From: Aedes albopictus
Taxonomy: Eukaryota > Arthropoda > Insecta > Diptera > Culicidae
NCBI RefSeq assembly: GCF_035046485.1
Contig: NC_085137.1
Location: 136,776,703 to 136,840,702 of the forward strand
Direction: 5' to 3'
Length of the DNA: 64,000 nt
The translations under genes and the position numbers were made by a program. This document shows, one piece after another, positions 43,986 through 55,888 of the stretch; position 1 is the first letter of the stretch, and each line of letters begins with the position of its first letter. Below the pieces are notes generated by a model. That model did not search any database. It saw only the letters and a program-made list of their open reading frames with translations, and was not told where the DNA came from.

Positions 43986-46770
43986 TTCGTAGTGTGTATG
44001 TCGAAAGAAATAATTCCAAAAAAATTTTCCATCGTGGAACTAGGTACAATTCGATTATTGAAGATAGAGATCTAAACGCACGGCGCTGGAACAAAACTAC
44101 ACTGTAAAAACCAACCTTTCTAAATGAGACCAAGATAGGGCTTCAAGAGCTTTCCACATCACATTTCAATGTTCCCCATAGTACTTTATTCTCGAAAACG
44201 CTAGCTAGAACCACACACGGCTGAGAGGGCAGTTCGATTGAGCTCAGGTGGCCCAGGTGAAGACGTTTATCATTCTCCCAAGATTTTTTACGAGCCGATC
44301 GAAAAACAACGAAAATCAACCGGGTTGGCTTGATAAGATGGATGGATGGGTCGCTGGGCGCATGCGAGCATGCTTGCTGAACAGGGAGAGTAGCGATCGT
44401 CAAACGTCACACGACGGGAATCCCTCAGCTGGGACATGACGGGTATGGACGCACGAAGTGGGATGCGGAGGAAATAAAATGATCAGATAATAAACTGAAA
44501 CAAATGTAAGTTAATAAATTAGTTTGTTTGTTTTGGCGTCTCTTTGCTTCGGTGATGGTGGAGTTTGATGGACCTGATGTGTTTCAAGCAGGTATGGATT
44601 GGCTGTCTCCGATGCCCAGTTGTAATCAATAAACAAACGAGTGTTTATTTTTCATGGATCTTCTTTGTTTCGGGACCATAGGGACGATGCTTTGAAAGTA
44701 CATTTATCACAAAATTTATTCGGAGCCTTCGCTAGGTTTCTATATTATAAGAATTTTCATTTATTCATCAAGTTTAAAGTGCTGCGTTTTTAAGTTGTAT
44801 TTCTTCCTATGCTTGACTTGATGTCCCAACTTGGACAAACTATACTATATATTCTGACATTACTGAGAGTTTTCCTTATCAAAATCCTCGACCAGGAAAC
44901 GATTCCATCACTTTTTAGCATGATCGTGGTGAATACCATCCATGTATTAGACACATCAGTCTATGCAAAGAAGGAAGAGTGAAAAGCTCAATTTAGGTTT
45001 TTGTGTATTTTCTTTACCAATAAATCGACTTATTGACACACCGAAGCGCCACAAACCCTCGTTGCCCACAAAAAAGAACAGGTTATCCGTTTTAAGCACC
45101 CATCCACGCTTCCACAAATCATCCCGTTTGATTGAGCGCATTGTGATCGCTCGGGTCAAATCGAGACCAATAGTGATTCCTAGAACTCCTTCTCCTCCAG
45201 CCTGGAGTCGCTCCGTTGTTGCTTCTTGCCGGGCAGTGAAAAATGAGATCAATCAACGAAAGTTTTGTTCCAGCTCCGGCTGACTTATTACTAACATCTC
45301 AAACTTATATGTTTTGTTCCACCAAGGGCGCTCTCTGGCTCGCGGCGCAAGGTGGCATCCATCGATTCGTTGACGCGGGTTCCAGCGCGCGATGGGATCA
45401 AATTCGTTGACCCGTCCGAAAGCTAAGTGATTAAACGCCACCACCCAACAACATACAGCGAGCGGACAAAAGCATACGAAGCTGAGGGAATCCGGGTGCC
45501 ACCGACCATCTCAACGGCTCTCAGGATCAGAAAGTGCAGGCGTTGAGCTGTGGAAAATGATTGGGAGGACGACACGGGACGAAACAGTGGAGAATCGTGC
45601 AACCTCAATAATTCATCATTAATTTCAACATTTCAAAATAATCCTTTGCACCATGTTGTGAGTGGATGAAATTTATTTCTCACACTCCAACACTACCCGA
45701 TGATTGCGAGATGGCTGGTAATTCTCTGTCTCGGAAATGATGTCCCATTTAGCCGTTTGGAACTGCGGTAACCGGGATGGATTTATTTCGTTGGATAATG
45801 ACAATGTAACAAAGTTGCAGCTTCAAGCATTGGAGATTGTCCGTCATTGGGTGTGGCTCTCAATGCGACACTCAAAGGCACGTTTTAGACAACGTTGTCA
45901 AATTAGACGAAAATCGTCAAGAAAAAAAAACAAACTTTTGAGATATCGGCCATTTCAATAACTTGCACAGCTTTTTGTAGAACTGTTAGTGTGGACTCTT
46001 CAGATTGGAAGGTATACTGGGCCTTCGCCCAGTCAACTAGGCGATCATACAATCCAGCGTATGCGTGAACTACCCTTGCAGGGTTTGTTGCACTTGAGCT
46101 CGAGAATCATTTCACCGATACGAGAACGTTGGCTTCAAGATCTACGATCCTGGCACCGCTCCTCATCATCTTCAAGGCTTCCCAGTACTAAGACTCGCCT
46201 GCATTGAGCACGAGCGCGTCACCCTTCTCACACTTGACACCTGTCCTCCTGCCTTGGCTTGGCTTGGCGTCCCTAAGCTCTTGTGCCTCCTCTTTCGTCC
46301 TCTCCAATTTCTTCTCCAATCTATTAAGGCTGAAGGCATTTCATTCCTTTATTTAGACTTACATTACAATTCAAAAGCTGAGTCAACACAACTCTCCACA
46401 ACTCACCACAACTCTCAGTTCGAGACTGCAATCCGCTATCCTCAGCCGCGTACTATCATTGCCAGATCGTTCCGCTCCTAGTTCGCCCATCTCGTACGCT
46501 GCCCTCCAGGTCTCCTTGCACCATCCGAATCTCTTGCGAACACCAGCTTTGCAGGGATGTTGTTTGCTACTCCAATCGATCCGGGACGGGACGGCCTTTT
46601 CAGGTCCCTCCTTTACTGAACGCTTAGCTGGAATCCGACTTGCCGACATTACTGCCCTTCAGGGCTAACAACCACCAAGCCATACGAGTGCCGCCTGATA
46701 GCTCCTCACCTGACGGCTGCCTCGTACGCTTCTATAATTACGAAACGTAAAGAACCGCGCCTGACGTGCC
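43986..46770. other. Unique-looking stretch without a recognised gene
   Basis: About 2.8 kb with normal complexity. 46,230-46,760 is C/T-rich and includes near-repeats of 'tcaccacaactctc' and 'gcccttc(a/g)gg(g/c)ct'. The frames at 44,956-45,283 (both strands) and 46,383-46,668 (both strands) are antisense pairs without known motifs. The region 46,000-46,750 could be a solo LTR or other repeat, but I find no paired terminus. Confidence 0.35.
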
Positions 46771-46779
46771 CTTCGGGCT

Positions 46780-47290
46780 ACTCGCTAATGAAAAGCCTCC
46801 GTCTGAGTAGATTTCGGCATCTTCAGCTTCACGGGCTCTGCCCCTGCCGCATTTGTCATGATCCTGCTTGGCCGCTACTGTTGACTTACGAAGCCTCAAG
46901 GAAGTTACCCTGTATGGTGGACCGTAGTGTTATTCTAAGCTGGCAGCTGGAAGCTACGCGGAAGCTTCTCTCCAACCCTCTAAATGTTCTACACTCGTTA
47001 AACAACTGTCGACCTGGTCCATTTGGATTTCTTCCGAACACATTTTTTGGAGCGATGCTATCGAGCATTCTTGCAGCATGCCCTGCCCATCGTATTCTTC
47101 TAGCTTTGTTTAGCTTTTTCGCATTTTTTGTACACTTGGATCAAGTCGTGATTCATGCGTCTGCGCCACACTCCATTTTCTTTTTTCCCACAGCGAATTG
47201 ACCGCAGCACTTTGCGCTAGAAAACTCCGAGAGCTTTTCGGTCTACCTCCTTTAACGTCCACGCCTCGTGATCGTAGAGGGAAACCGGCG
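46780..47290 (-). pseudogene. LINE C-terminal fragment
   Basis: Reading the minus strand from 47,290: 'SLYDHEAWTLKEVDRKALGVF', 'ENGVWRRRMNHDLIQVYKK', 'CEKAKQS', stop, 'APKNVFGRNPNGPGRQLFNECR', spread over more than one frame. The first motifs match those at 58,260-58,400, so it is the same LINE type. Several frameshifts and stops make it dead. Confidence 0.72.
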
Positions 47291-47504
47291 GATCAGCGTC
47301 TAAAATAATAGCTTTAATTAATTAAAAACCAGGCCATACTAATCTAGAGCCATGTAGTTTCACATATTAGATGAAATAAGTTCATATATGTATATGATGA
47401 TATTGTAGAAAAATGTTTAATCAGATATGAAACTTAACGACCTGTAGTTTGAAAGTTCTGATTGTCTTCAGCATTGGGCGCCGTCTTGTAAAGTTGATTT
47501 ATTT
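47291..47504. other. Short A/T-rich spacer
   Basis: No recognisable feature between two LINE fragments. Confidence 0.3.
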
Positions 47505-48540
47505 ATTTATTTATTTCATTACAATTATTCGCGTAGCATAAGGCTGAAAGCCTTTTTTATCACTACACCATGATTATTATCTATGATATTATTTATCGAA
47601 TTCATGTTCCTGAGGTTTCCTATCATCTATTGCTGATTTATGTTGCCAAATGTTGCTTAAGATCCCTTTTAAAGTTATATATCGTTGTATTAGATTTAAT
47701 ATTGAGGGGTCATTGGTTCCAATATACAACGCATCTTGCGAACAGTGATTAACTATAATAAGCAGACAGATGTTGAGGAATGAGGTAGTTTTTATTTCTA
47801 TCGCTTCTCATTGGATTCAGTTTGCTGAACAAATAGCCTGGCTTTTTGGAAAGTATTATTTTACACAAGGTGACACATGATCTAAATTTGTAAAAATGCG
47901 AAAAACTAAAACCAATAAGATGACTATGCAAATGGGAAACTCTGGAATATCTAGTTAGTTTAAAAACATATCTCACGCATGCATTTAGCGCGAGTCTTAA
48001 TTTATCAATGGAAGAAATCAAAGCATTTGCTATAAGAAAATCTCCAAACACGAAATGCGGCAATATCAATGATTTAAACAGTTTTAATTTAGTACTCGTA
48101 CTGAAATGCCTGGTTGTCATATTTAGTTTCTTCAAACATCCATAAATCTTTCCACATTGGGCATTGATGTGGTCATCCTAACTCAAGCTGCTTGTAAAAG
48201 TTATCCTCAAGTTAGAAACTTTATCAACAAATTCAATTTGTTCGCCATGACATGGCTTATCTAGGTAAAATAGGACAATTGAACTAATTTGAATATTTTT
48301 CAAAGTTTTTCTAGGGATAAAAGTTGACCCGTGCATTGCCTTTCTGCGACGCCGTGTATTGCTAGGGTCTAGGAGCAAAATGTGTTTGGTGATCATCAGG
48401 TTCATCAGTCTTGAAACTAGTGTTGAGGCCAATGAGCTTGAACAATTTGAACAAAAATTACTGCTTTTTTCAACAAAAAATGACGCATAAGCATATTGAC
48501 ACCAATTACTAACATAATGAAAATAACTTTTTGACATAAC
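47505..48540 (-). pseudogene. CR1/T1/Q-like LINE, RT C-terminal part and 3' tail
   Basis: Minus-strand translation: 'EFVDKVSNLRITFTSSLS', one in-frame TAG in place of the usual Trp, 'DDHINAQCGKIYGCLKKL', then 'KLKLFKSLILPHFVFGD', 'LNACVRYVFKL', 'SHLIGFSFSHFYKFRSC' and 'LNPMRSDR'. This is the thumb and connection region of mosquito CR1-group RTs (T1, Q). The catalytic core upstream is lost or unrecognisable beyond about 48,540. The coding end at 47,749 is followed by a 3' region ending in (AAAT)n on the minus strand (47,500-47,518), a usual 3' signature of such LINEs. Confidence 0.82.
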
Positions 48541-48589
48541 ATTTTAATAGAGTTGAAACTACATTTTTCGTTTGACAAGGCAAATCGCA

Positions 48590-48835
48590 AAATACACTGC
48601 AAATTTTGTTTACTGGTATTCAGCAAACTTTGCTGATTTGCTGATTTCATTCAGCAATGCGAATTTACTGAATATCAGCAATTATTTTTCAACTTGCTGA
48701 ACCATCCAGCAATTTTGACAGTTGATCAGCAACGTTGTGCTGAAATTCAGCAAAAAATTTGCTGAAATTCAGCGATTTATTTTGCTGATTTTTTTTGTGC
48801 TGGAAGCGTTTCAAAAAATTTGGTGTGTAGTAACA
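48590..48835. repeat. CAGCAAA/TTTGCTG-rich inverted-repeat cluster
   Basis: In ~200 bases there are more than a dozen TGCTG or CAGCA words on both strands, for example 'attcagcaaactttgctgatttgctgatttcattcagcaatg' and 'gaaattcagcaaaaaatttgctgaaattcagc'. Several form short hairpins. Possibly a MITE, but no flanking duplication is evident. Confidence 0.6.
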
Positions 48836-49811
48836 CTATCTAAATTTGGAATCTACGACAAATAACTGTTAAATTGACGAGAACCTAACTGACTACATAG
48901 ACCTTACTACAAAAACATATTTTCACACTTTCTACTGCAACCTTCCGAGTCAGTTTGCAACAGTGTCTTCTTGGATGCCACCCCATCCGTGTACTGCTTC
49001 AAAAGGATTAAGTTCTTTCCTATCCAAGGCCTAGTTTAGAGGCTTCAGCACTATTCAGCGACCGGGGAGTAACCTTTCAAAAAAAAAGAAAGTTGATTTT
49101 ATTTCATTATTGGATACTTAATCGTTTGAAAGTATTTCATGTTTGAATTCAATGTTTTAAACCTATGTTTCAATAAATTTCGCGGTATTATTTGCATTAT
49201 TGCGTCTCAAGTCTAGTCCAATTCCTATCCCCAACCTATACCTTTACCCTTCCGATGGTGTCCATGTGGTCCGCACGGACTATTACGGCCATTACCCCTC
49301 CTTGATATTCGGCTTTGGATGGACTTGCGCTCTTATTGCCCCACCAAATGCTGCAAAATGAAAATGAAAAATGTAATTCACTTTTGCATTTTTTCCTGCC
49401 GCATACTGTACGAGGATTTGCGCCCTGACTTGCTCAGTTGTTACTTTTGATATTTTGATGTCTACAGCGTAGCTTTACTCCAGCATTGTAGTAACAGTAG
49501 CGTTCCTTCTGCGTGCATCGGTCTTGGGCAATCCTCCAGTTTCGTAGATTTGTGCCTTCAGTCACATAGCGATTAAAAAAAAAAATAGGACGAGCTTTGG
49601 TTGGAGGCTCGCTGTTTCATTTATGCATGCGTGAGCAATACGAAACTCTAGTAGCAACTTCCACTACTACTACTGATTGTTCCTATTCGGCCTTGGCTTC
49701 ATATTCCAGATATTCCAGATAAATGTGAGATTATTTTTATCACACATTTTTTAAGGTCCGCAAGTGGAAGGGTAGAAATCCACTCGTTGTATCAGACGGG
49801 AAATATCTTAA
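48836..49811. other. Unique-looking stretch, no recognised gene
   Basis: About 970 bases without frame, TIR or tandem unit. An A-run near 49,577 and the phrase 'aggacgagctttggttggaggctcg' do not lead to an identification. Confidence 0.35.
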
Positions 49812-50073
49812 TACAGTAATCCGGGGTATCATTGATCAGCGGGGTAACATTGATCGGCTTGACCCGCCTCATGAAATGTTCAAACAAGCATTTTCCATTG
49901 AATCAGTTTCTACTATGGAATGGTATATCGTAATCTGCTATCATTTAGCTATTAAATGACATGCAATTTATGAAAATTAAATTTCATAAACATTGATTTA
50001 AATCGATTTTTCCATAACTGTGTTTCGTAACGCAATGAGATACACTGTCAAACATTCATGCTTGGCGTGAATA

Positions 50074-50290
50074 AGGTACACCGGGGCAAGTTGAAACGGG
50101 TGGGGCAAGATGAAACAGCGGGTTAACATGATGTTTTCTAATGATGATAAACAGTTTGATCGCCATAACACATAGTTTTTGATTCAAACAATCTTTTAGC
50201 GAAGGACAAATTTCCAAATTGTATTAAAATCTTTTTCAAAACTTCGTGTTTCATCTTGCCCCACCCGTTTCAACTTGCCCCGGTGTACCT
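50074..50290. mobile_element. 217-bp TA-flanked MITE nested in copy 2
   Basis: Perfect inverted ends of ~40 bases begin AGGTACACCGGGGCAAGTTG. TA lies at 50,072-50,073 and 50,291-50,292. Copy 1 has the empty site 'gaaTActag'. The repeated 'ggggcaagatgaaac' and 'ggggcaagttgaaac' inside each arm make a subterminal direct repeat. Confidence 0.93.
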
Positions 50291-50350
50291 TACTAGAAAC
50301 AATATGAGGTTCGAAATCACTGTATTACTCCAATATGATATACTAGAGTT

Positions 50351-50424
50351 TTTTTTTTTTTTTATACCTCCCCTGTTGGGGAAATTAAGCCACTGCGTCC
50401 AATAGGCTGAACTTTGTGGCATAA
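50351..50424 (-). mobile_element. Short truncated retroposon end with poly-A tail
   Basis: A 13-bp direct repeat ATATACTAGAGTT (50,338-50,350 and 50,425-50,437) flanks ~74 bases that on the minus strand end in 'ggggaggtat' plus a run of A. This is the hallmark of target-primed insertion of a heavily 5'-truncated LINE or SINE. Copy 1 of the host MITE carries the unoccupied site with one difference. Confidence 0.88.
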
Positions 50425-50899
50425 ATATACTAGAGTTGGATTTAATTAACGAAACTTTTATGAAAATACTATTTTTCAGTGAAATATACGATTTATTGAA
50501 AGTTGTCTATCAATTCCTTAAGCCATTGCCTACCTTTAGGCGTTATTCGTGGTTTAGAGGATTTTAATCCTAAAATAACTTAAAAAGTACATTATTTGAA
50601 TGAATTTGGACAACATATTCGAAATCAGCGACCCCGAATTTAGTAAGTAAAGGTATTTTCAACACAAATGAACATTAATCACTGACATGATCAATGTTAC
50701 CCCAAATCAACACAATCAGAATTTAGATTTAAAAACCTATTTAAACATGTTTTAAAGTTTTACAATAATTTTTCAAGTAGCTTAGCACAAACTCAGAGGG
50801 TCAGTACTTCTTTTAAAAATATAAAACATTTGCTTTAACAAGAGAATCATTCAAGAAAGATAGAAAATTCTGATCAATGTTACCCCGGATTACGGTATG

Positions 50900-51640
50900 T
50901 GCTTACCTTTGCCATAGCTTATCAGATAGAAACAACAAGATGTAGACTATCAATAACGAGCCCCTATAGCACTAGAAAAGGAATAATTAGGCAAAAGTGC
51001 AAGTTTCAATTTCATTCCACTTACGAGTTGAATTTTTTTTTCTCGTTTTGTGTACGACGAAGGCAACCACACCAAAGCATCAACTTGCCGAATTATTCTT
51101 CATCGCCGTTCAATTTTCACTTCACCAGGTTTACTTGTTGGTTCAACAATTCACATCTCACAAAAGCTCTGTGGCACTTCAAAGTTGGGTTTCACTGCTG
51201 CGGATTGCAGCAAAATCTGTTCAATTAACCATCAAGCAGTCGCGTCTCACACCAGCTTCAGCGACACCATGCTGACGTTGTGCACCATAAGCGTGAATTT
51301 TCCATCGGTAAAATGTTAACAACAAGTTATCTTCTCACGGACAGGATGCAAGCAAATATGTGTTTGGATTGTCTGCATACCACAGAGAAATATTTTCGAG
51401 TTGCACTGTAATGGCGTATTGTGATCGAGTGGGCGAACATATTTAAAGAAATAATTTGGTTGGTCTAAAGCTACATCCATCTCAATTAAAAAGCTTCCTG
51501 TTCAATCAGACTTTGAACACATGATTTGATTTGGTTTTCAAAAGATTTGATCGACTTTACGAATAAACTACTATATACATATTGTACACCTAAAAGTCTA
51601 CATTATGCCTTCCATGTCTAACTGAAGTTCTTTCAGTAAT
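50900..51640. other. Unique-looking stretch, no recognised gene
   Basis: Three overlapping plus-strand frames (50,899-51,319) occupy the same ~400 bases and have no shared codon bias or motif. The rest is A/T-rich. Confidence 0.35.
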
Positions 51641-51649
51641 TATTTAACC

Positions 51650-52265
51650 GGTTTGTTTAAATATATTCAAAAAGAAATGTCCGGAGGAATTTAAGAAGGA
51701 ATTCCTACAGGAATTCCTGGTGTATTCCCTAAATAAATTTCCACAGGAATCCCTGGGAGATTTCCGAAAGAGTCTTCCCTGGGTAAATTCCTGAGAAGGG
51801 TCCCTTAGAGACAAGTCTGAACCTTCTAGAATCCCTGGAGGAATTATTGTAATAATTCCTGATGAAATCACTAAGTATGCTCATGAAAAAACTGCTGGAG
51901 GGATTCTCAAAGGAATCTCTTTAATATCTTGAGCCAACTTCTTGGAGAAATTCCAAAGATTTCTGAAGAAATCGCTATACAAATTTAGAAATGTGATCCC
52001 TGGTGAAGTTACCGAATAAATCCTAATGAAAATTCTCAAAACAATCGGTGGAGGGTACTCTTGAGGCATTCCCAAAGGAATTTCAAATTTTTGGAAGAAT
52101 TCCTGAAGGACTTTCTGAACATTCTCAAAACATCCCTGGAAAATCTCCTAGAGGAATCTTTGTAGGAGTTTCTCAAGAAATCCTTCTTGAAGGATACCTC
52201 GAAGAAAAAAAAATCTCAAGATATATTTCTGAAAGAGTCGTAGGTCAGATTTCAGAAGGAATTTC
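51650..52265. repeat. Decayed GGAATTCC-type tract
   Basis: 'ggaattcctacaggaattcctggtg', 'ccctggaggaattattg', 'ggaatttcaaatttttggaagaattcctgaagg': moderately preserved units in mixed registers. It abuts the LINE fragment at 52,265. Confidence 0.6.
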
Positions 52266-53400
52266 TTTGCAGAAGTGGGATAAGTTTGACCGGGAAACCA
52301 TGTTCTGACATTATGTGACAAAGCTCATTTCTTTGCACTGAATCGTACGCTGCTTTAAAATCAATGAACAGATGGTCAGTCTGCAAGTTATGTTCCGGAA
52401 ATGTATCTAGGATCATCCGCAGGTTAAACATTTGCTTCGTCATTGATCGGTCTCAGTCTTTTGAACTTGTAGATTGGGCATATGAGGCGATCCAACCAGC
52501 TGGTAGGCAATTCTTCATCCTCCCAAATCTTTACATTGATCTGGTGGATTTATTGATGTAACTGCTCGCTTTCGTGCTTAAGAAATTCGACCGGGATCTC
52601 GTCCTTCCCAGCAGCCTTGCTGTTTTTCAGCTCCTTAAGGACCTTCTTAGCCTCATCCAGTGTTGGTGGTTCCACTGCTTGACCGTATCCATTATGGTAA
52701 TCATGTTTCTGGGTGCTTTTTCATTGCTACCCCATTCAACAAATCTTCGAAGTGCTCCTTCCAACTGACTGCCATTATTGTTTTGTCTTTCATGGTGGGC
52801 ACTGACGCAGTCTTGTGCCACTTACCATTGACAGTTGCATATCGTTCCTGTCCATGCTTTCCAGCGCTTCAGCAATCCCACTCTCTTCGCGCTGCCTTTT
52901 TTAATGCGGTGGATTCGTTTTGATGTTGCTCTTGCCACCCTGTAACGCTCCCTGTTGAGCCGGGTATCGGCCACAATCATTCGACTTCTGACGGCATTCT
53001 ATTCGTTCGTCAGTCGTTGGAACTCCTCGTCGAACAAGCCATCACGTTGCCGTCACTGACCGGTACCAATCACCTATTGCGCTGTTGTTGTCACTGCTTC
53101 ATGTATAAGCCCCCATAAACTGTTGACATCTCCAGATTCGTTGGTTTCTCCTATCCTCTCATCCAGCTTCTAATGGTACTGTGCAACAACCCCTTCGGCT
53201 GACAATCGTTGGATATTGAAACGCATTGTTCTGTTGTTTCTTGAGCTCGTGACGCTGGATAATCGTGACCGGATTTTTGCAGCTTCAAGATAAATTTCGG
53301 TGATGATACGTCTTCATATTTCACGGCTCATATTATAGTCAACGATATTCCAATCTAGCATACACTCGAGGAATTCCACGGAGTCATGTCAGTCGATCCT
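52266..53400 (-). pseudogene. LINE endonuclease-RT linker and RT fragment with internal deletion
   Basis: Minus-strand motifs in order from 53,340: 'TMRFNIQRLSAEGVVAQY', 'DGLFDEEFQRLTNE', 'EPPTLDEAKKVLKELKNSKAAGKDEIPVEF', 'INVKIWEDEELPTSWLDRLICPIYK', then directly 'TKQMFNLRMIL' and 'LFIDFKAAYDSVQRNEL'. In related LINE RTs some 50 residues (an 'NYRGISLL...' block) separate the last two, so an internal deletion near 52,450 is implied. Several stops are present. It ends at 52,266, before the YADD region. This is an AP-endonuclease-type LINE; the clade is not resolved. Confidence 0.8.
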
Positions 53401-54270
53401 GAGCGACCATTTCAAAAATATCTGAAACTTTGCACAGTTTTTCAATTTCATCTAAATCGCCATTTTTCGATATCAAACCTTCATATTCACTCACGACTAA
53501 CTTTTCAAAAGGGTGTATGCGAAAATAGTTCAAAAATATTCTAAAAGCTGTACAGCAAAAACGGATTGTTCGATTGTTATGAATTTTTCAGCAAAGTTAG
53601 ATAACTAAATGATGATTCCTTAGAAAATATACACTGTAAAAAATTTCTTTTTTTACTATAAAAAAATATGATCTTTGTCACAAAAACTCAAATATCTCAG
53701 AACCCTATCTTTTTACCAACGTCAATTTTTTAGGGAAAATGGCCCATTATATCAGCTATCTACCATAAAATTTTGGTGATGGTAAACTGATAAACAAAAA
53801 AGTTATGACATTTCAAACATTTCACAATTTTTACATTTAGTTACAAAAAAAAATTTTTTTCTGTGTAAATTATTTCGAGAACTATATTTTGATGCTGATT
53901 TTATTGTAAAGGCTACCGGATGAATTAAACAAGTAGTTTTCATGATATTTTTGTTTGATTATTTATAATTACTATAGTATCTATTTGAACCTTAGACGCG
54001 ATCCAGTGTTGTGATCAAAAATATTGAGATTGTCATACTTTTTATTGTACGTGACTGGTGAAAAAATCCCTTGATAGTGTTGAAAAGCTGTTGATCATAA
54101 GAAAAATGGAATTAAACTTATTTTGAAGACGAAAGCTGCATAATAAAAGTTTTATATATACGCGTATACGTCTAGTTGATCTGCAAAAAAATACCTCTTA
54201 GAGAACAGACTTTATGATCGGAAAAATGCGAGTAACTTCAACAACAACAAATGCATGAGAGGTACATACC

Positions 54271-54529
54271 ACAGACAAACAGACGAAACGCCTAGAATAA
54301 TATTCGTGAAAATCCATCGCCCAGTTCCCACTACCACCACCTGGTGGAAATGTTTCACGAAACACTGCGTTGTGCAATATCGTCATCAGAAGGCGCTAGT
54401 GTGAAACGTCAAACGCAAAGAAAAACGATGGGCACTCTTCTGGTTATGAAAGCCACAACCAAGATTCAAAATGATCGTTAAAGGCGTGGTCAATGAAAAT
54501 TTCGTCAGTGTTACGTTTGTTTGTCTGTA
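54271..54529. mobile_element. 259-bp hAT-like MITE
   Basis: The ends are ACAGACAAACAGACGAAACG and, inverted, TACAGACAAACAAACGTAAC. An exact 8-bp duplication TACATACC is at 54,263-54,270 and 54,530-54,537. It is located in the single-copy centre of the long-TIR element. The interior ('ccaccacctggtgg') contains a small palindrome. Confidence 0.88.
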
Positions 54530-55252
54530 TACATACCATGAAAATGCTCACGAAAAAGCAAAAAAAATACTACCGCTATGGATATTAAAAATTTTATAGT
54601 AAATTTTTTCTTCGTCCAAGCAAACAACACCAAACTAGTCAGTTAAAACTAATAAGTGATTTTGTTTATTATAATCTAACGAACAACATGAACAGTCGCT
54701 TTCTCAAAGGTCTTCAACTCAACGCTCTCTTGTAGACCGTTTGTGAAAAAAAAAATGTTCAAAAGAGTTACGAAATCTCATAGATAAACTGAAAGAGACT
54801 GGTTATGCCCAAATTGAATACAAATTTACGCATTTGCACGTCCTGCCGTCTAGACTTTGACAAACGATCCATCTGTATATCATCGGTAAAGCAGGGCGCA
54901 GGAAGTTCGAAAACGACAACAACTGAGAAATTGCCAGAAGTGCTAAGTGCAGAGAGTCATGCCACCGTACCATCAGCGACATCTGTTTAAACAATTTAAT
55001 CACCCCTTTTTTCAAAAATGCTTTGAAATATACTTCAACATCTATACCCATTTCAATATTTTTAATGTTGCAAAACACGCTTTCAACATTCATCTTGAAG
55101 AAGAGGGAAAACACTTGTCCTCAAATGTAACAGCAAATTAATCAATAAACGACTAATGCGCGGAGGGCGTGATAAAATCGGAACAGTACTGTACATATAA
55201 TATACATAATACATAATAAAAACAGATTGTTTTACTCACGCAAGGCCATTAA

Positions 55253-55888
55253 CAATAAAATCAGCATCAAACTGCGCTTTCCGGCCGAAATAATTTACAC
55301 TAAAAAAAAATTATTACTAAATGTGAAAATTGTGGAATGTTTGAATTGTCATAACTTTTTTGTTTATTAGTTTATCATCACCAAATTTTTATGGTAGATT
55401 GCTAATACAATGGACCGTTTTCCCTAAAAAATTACATTGGTAAAAAGATAGGGTTTTGAGATATTTGAGTTTTTGTGACAAAAATGATATTTTTTAATGT
55501 TAAAAAAAGATTTTTTTTCACAGTGTACATTTTCTTAGGAATCACCATTTAGTTATCTAACTTTGCTGAACAATAAAATCTGCATCTAACTGCGATTTCT
55601 GACCGAAATTATTTACACAGAAAAAAAATATTTACCAAATGTGAAAATTGTGAAATGTTTGAAATGTTATAACTTTTTTGTTTATTAGTTTACCATCACC
55701 AAATTTTTATGGTAGATTGCTAATACAATGGACCGTCTTCCCTAAAAAAATTACGTTGGTAAAAAGATAGGGTTTTGAGATATTTGAGTTTTTGTGACAA
55801 AAATGATATTTTTTAATGTTAAAAAAGATGTTTTTTCACAGTGTATATTTTCTTAGGAATCACCATTTAGTTATCTAACTTTGCTGAA
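55253..55888. repeat. 318-bp tandem duplication within a TIR
   Basis: Two adjacent copies, both beginning 'caataaaatc' (55,253 and 55,571) and both running through 'tttatggtagattgctaatacaatgg' to 'cattt agttatctaactttgctg'. They differ by scattered substitutions. The left TIR of the host element has only one copy, so the duplication occurred after the element formed. Confidence 0.85.

Larger units (their letters stand above)
49817..50896. mobile_element. MITE of the CCGGGGTAACATTGATC family, copy 2
   Basis: The ends are CAGTAATCCGGGGTATCATT and, inverted, CCGTAATCCGGGGTAACATT, with TA just outside each (49,815-49,816; 50,897-50,898 approx.). It is colinear with copy 1 at 33.67-34.45 kb; the ~300-bp excess is explained exactly by two nested insertions (50,074-50,290 and 50,351-50,424). 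It is non-coding. Confidence 0.85.

Noticed and set aside
46000..46780. Solo LTR
   Set aside because: The C/T-rich sequence and paired 'gcccttc.gg' words are suggestive, but no TG...CA boundaries, partner LTR or target duplication could be placed.
54803..55114. Membrane protein frame on the minus strand
   Set aside because: It is antisense to a Cys-containing frame in the centre of a DNA transposon, and its hydrophobicity follows A/T-rich composition.
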